In this document: positions 14,820 to 16,035 of the stretch, piece after piece
Layout of the letters: each line of letters begins with the position of its first letter
Position numbering within the stretch: position 1 is the stretch's first letter
DNA from: Mobilitalea sp.
GTDB lineage: Bacteria > Bacillota_A > Clostridia > Lachnospirales > Lachnospiraceae
Reading direction: 5' to 3'
DNA: 16,035 nt
Assembly (NCBI GenBank): GCA_029974875.1
Contig: JARKQP010000311.1
Coordinates: 1 to 16,035 of the forward strand
The notes under the pieces: generated by a model
Databases searched by the model: none
The model's input: the letters and a program-made list of their open reading frames with translations, nothing else
What the model was told of the DNA's origin: nothing
Translations under genes and position numbers: made by a program

Positions 14820-15596
14820 ATGACCATACTTAAAACGGATTTTTACCGTGGGTTTCTTTCCTCCGGCTTTGTGGTCGGAGTTTTTTCCACAGTGGCCATA
14901 TTTTATTTTGGCTCAGTCGGAATGGTATCACATATCACCTCCGCTGTTGCCGCTTTTAATAACACGCTTAAGTATAATAACATTTCAAATCTGCTTATTC
15001 TGAGCGCAACCTTTGCGTATGGGGCAAGCTTTTGTATAGACTGGCAGACAAGGTTCGCTTTTTCTATAATCATAAGAAGCGGAAAGACAGCCTATGCCCT
15101 ATCCAAATGCATCGCTGCCGCTGTTGCGGGTGGAGCGGCTGTCGTCATCGGCGCGGCTATATTTATCGGTTATGTATGTGTGACGCAGCCAAGCATTTTG
15201 CCTGAAGCTATTGCTGTAGAAATGGAATTTTCCAATCAGGCCTTTGGCGATCTGCTTGTAAAGGGGGAGGCGGCGTTATTCTTCCTGTCCTATCTTTATA
15301 TTATATTCTTGCAAGCGGTCTTCTTCTCATCGCTGGGGCTTATGATATCCGGTTATATGCCAAATCGGTATGTTGCGTACATTTCTCCTTTCGCCTTGAG
15401 CTTTGTGCTAAACCAAATCGCCAATGTTTTTGCCCTGCCCATATGGTTAGACCCCGCTAAGCTTGCTACCGCAAGGGTATTGGGCGCCACAGCATTCACA
15501 ATACTTTGGATGGCGACAGCGGTCTTTCTTTCGCTTACCGTCATCTGTGACATCTTATTCATCCGCACCGCGAAGAGGAGGATTGCCAATGGTTAA
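14820..15596 (+). CDS. ABC-2-type permease, about 6 TM
   Basis: The 258-residue protein starts with a short amphipathic segment (TILKTDFYRGF) followed by about six hydrophobic helices (near 18-35, 56-73, 95-125, 150-180, 183-205 and 222-248). A cytoplasmic loop reads IIIRSGKTAYALSKCIAAAV, close in pattern to the loop in the permease at 6387-7160. ATG 14820 is the first canonical start, but the strong ribosome binding site GGGGGGAGG at 14794-14802 is 17 nt away. An ATC codon at 14808, in frame and 5 nt after it, gives a typical I-K-N-F-M N-terminus. Its last 8 nt overlap the next permease gene, indicating coupled translation. Confidence 0.82.
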   Translation: MTILKTDFYRGFLSSGFVVGVFSTVAIFYFGSVGMVSHITSAVAAFNNTLKYNNISNLLILSATFAYGASFCIDWQTRFAFSIIIRSGKTAYALSKCIAAAVAGGAAVVIGAAIFIGYVCVTQPSILPEAIAVEMEFSNQAFGDLLVKGEAALFFLSYLYIIFLQAVFFSSLGLMISGYMPNRYVAYISPFALSFVLNQIANVFALPIWLDPAKLATARVLGATAFTILWMATAVFLSLTVICDILFIRTAKRRIANG

Positions 15597-16035
15597 AAAA
15601 ATATTCTGCATCGCCATATATTCCATCCGGCAATGGATAACAAATCCGCGCATTATTTGTCTCTTTATTTTGATGGGTATGTTTGTGTGGAATGATTTCG
15701 AGGTGATCGGCAGTCTCACCGTTAGGACGGGGATAAAAACCAACCCCCTTATTTTCCCCTTTTTCTCCAATGATCCGGTCAAGCAGCTGATATTACTTGC
15801 CGGTATTGTATTTTTGTTTTCCGACGCACCCTTTATTAATAAGAACCAGCCCTATATCATCATTAGAAGTAAACGTATACCTTGGGTGCTGGGGCAAATA
15901 CTGTATATCGTCATGGCCGGCGCTATCTATTTCTTATTCTTAATGTTGGTCTCCATACTGGTCTTGCTTCCATACGCGACATTCGCGACAAACGGGTGGG
16001 GGAAAATCATCCATACCCTGGCACAAACCGACATG
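15589..16035 (+). CDS. ABC-2-type permease, 5' part (cut by window end)
   Basis: ATG 15589 follows GAGGAGGATTGCC and overlaps the previous gene by 8 nt. The frame is open for all 149 codons to the window edge. The product starts MVKKIFCIAIYSIRQWI, has a first membrane helix (about 22-38), an extracellular region, a second helix (about 74-90), the cytoplasmic segment NQPYIIIRSKRIPWVLGQI and a third helix (about 115-137). The I-x-x-R-x-K-R element before a membrane helix parallels the two halves of the large permease at 4878-6371. It is probably the second permease of an exporter whose ATPase lies beyond the window. Confidence 0.8.
   Translation, partial: MVKKIFCIAIYSIRQWITNPRIICLFILMGMFVWNDFEVIGSLTVRTGIKTNPLIFPFFSNDPVKQLILLAGIVFLFSDAPFINKNQPYIIIRSKRIPWVLGQILYIVMAGAIYFLFLMLVSILVLLPYATFATNGWGKIIHTLAQTDM

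Overview
The window looks like a chromosomal segment of a Gram-positive low/mid-GC Firmicute, most likely an anaerobic Clostridia-type organism. The clues are strong AGGAGG-type ribosome binding sites, sigma-A-like promoters, Rho-independent terminators, a GHKL/LytTR two-component pair of the AgrC/AgrA type, a vancomycin/bacitracin-style OmpR two-component pair, and ABC-2 exporters with lipoproteins. No rRNA, tRNA, CRISPR array, transposase or integrase is visible.

Region 1 (1-4050, all + strand) is a loose row of unrelated single genes. It holds the 3' part of a YkuE-like metallophosphoesterase, a possible 47-residue ORF, a short prenyltransferase/squalene-cyclase-repeat protein, a long uncharacterised gene that is broken near its middle, a 52-residue two-helix membrane peptide, and a 100-residue protein whose tail resembles that of flavodoxin-family proteins. 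Two of these look like remnants, so the region may be under decay.

Region 2 (4129-9593, all - strand, read from right to left) is a regulatory plus transport module. A small helix-turn-helix protein, a LytTR response regulator and a 7-TM GHKL histidine kinase form one operon that starts at a near-consensus promoter (9565-9593) and ends in a hairpin (7244-7312). Immediately after it comes a second promoter (7203-7231) driving an ABC-2 permease, a large 12-TM permease and an ABC ATPase, closed by a strong terminator (4129-4166).

Region 3 (9705-16035, all + strand) is a second module placed head to head with the first across a 232-bp divergent promoter region. An OmpR-family response regulator, a HAMP-type histidine kinase and a lipoprotein form one unit ending in a strong terminator (13313-13361). 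A second unit follows: a promoter region with an 11-bp-period direct repeat, a lipoprotein paralogous to the first, and two ABC-2 permeases, the second cut by the window end. A matching ATPase is expected just downstream.

The overall picture is two parallel 'two-component system controls ABC exporter' modules facing away from a shared promoter region. By analogy such sets handle peptide antibiotics or signalling peptides at the cell envelope, but the substrate cannot be read from the sequence. The best leads are the paralogous lipoprotein pair (one with the sensor, one with the transporter), the direct-repeat operator before the second lipoprotein, the internally duplicated permease, and the disrupted gene at 1978-3492.
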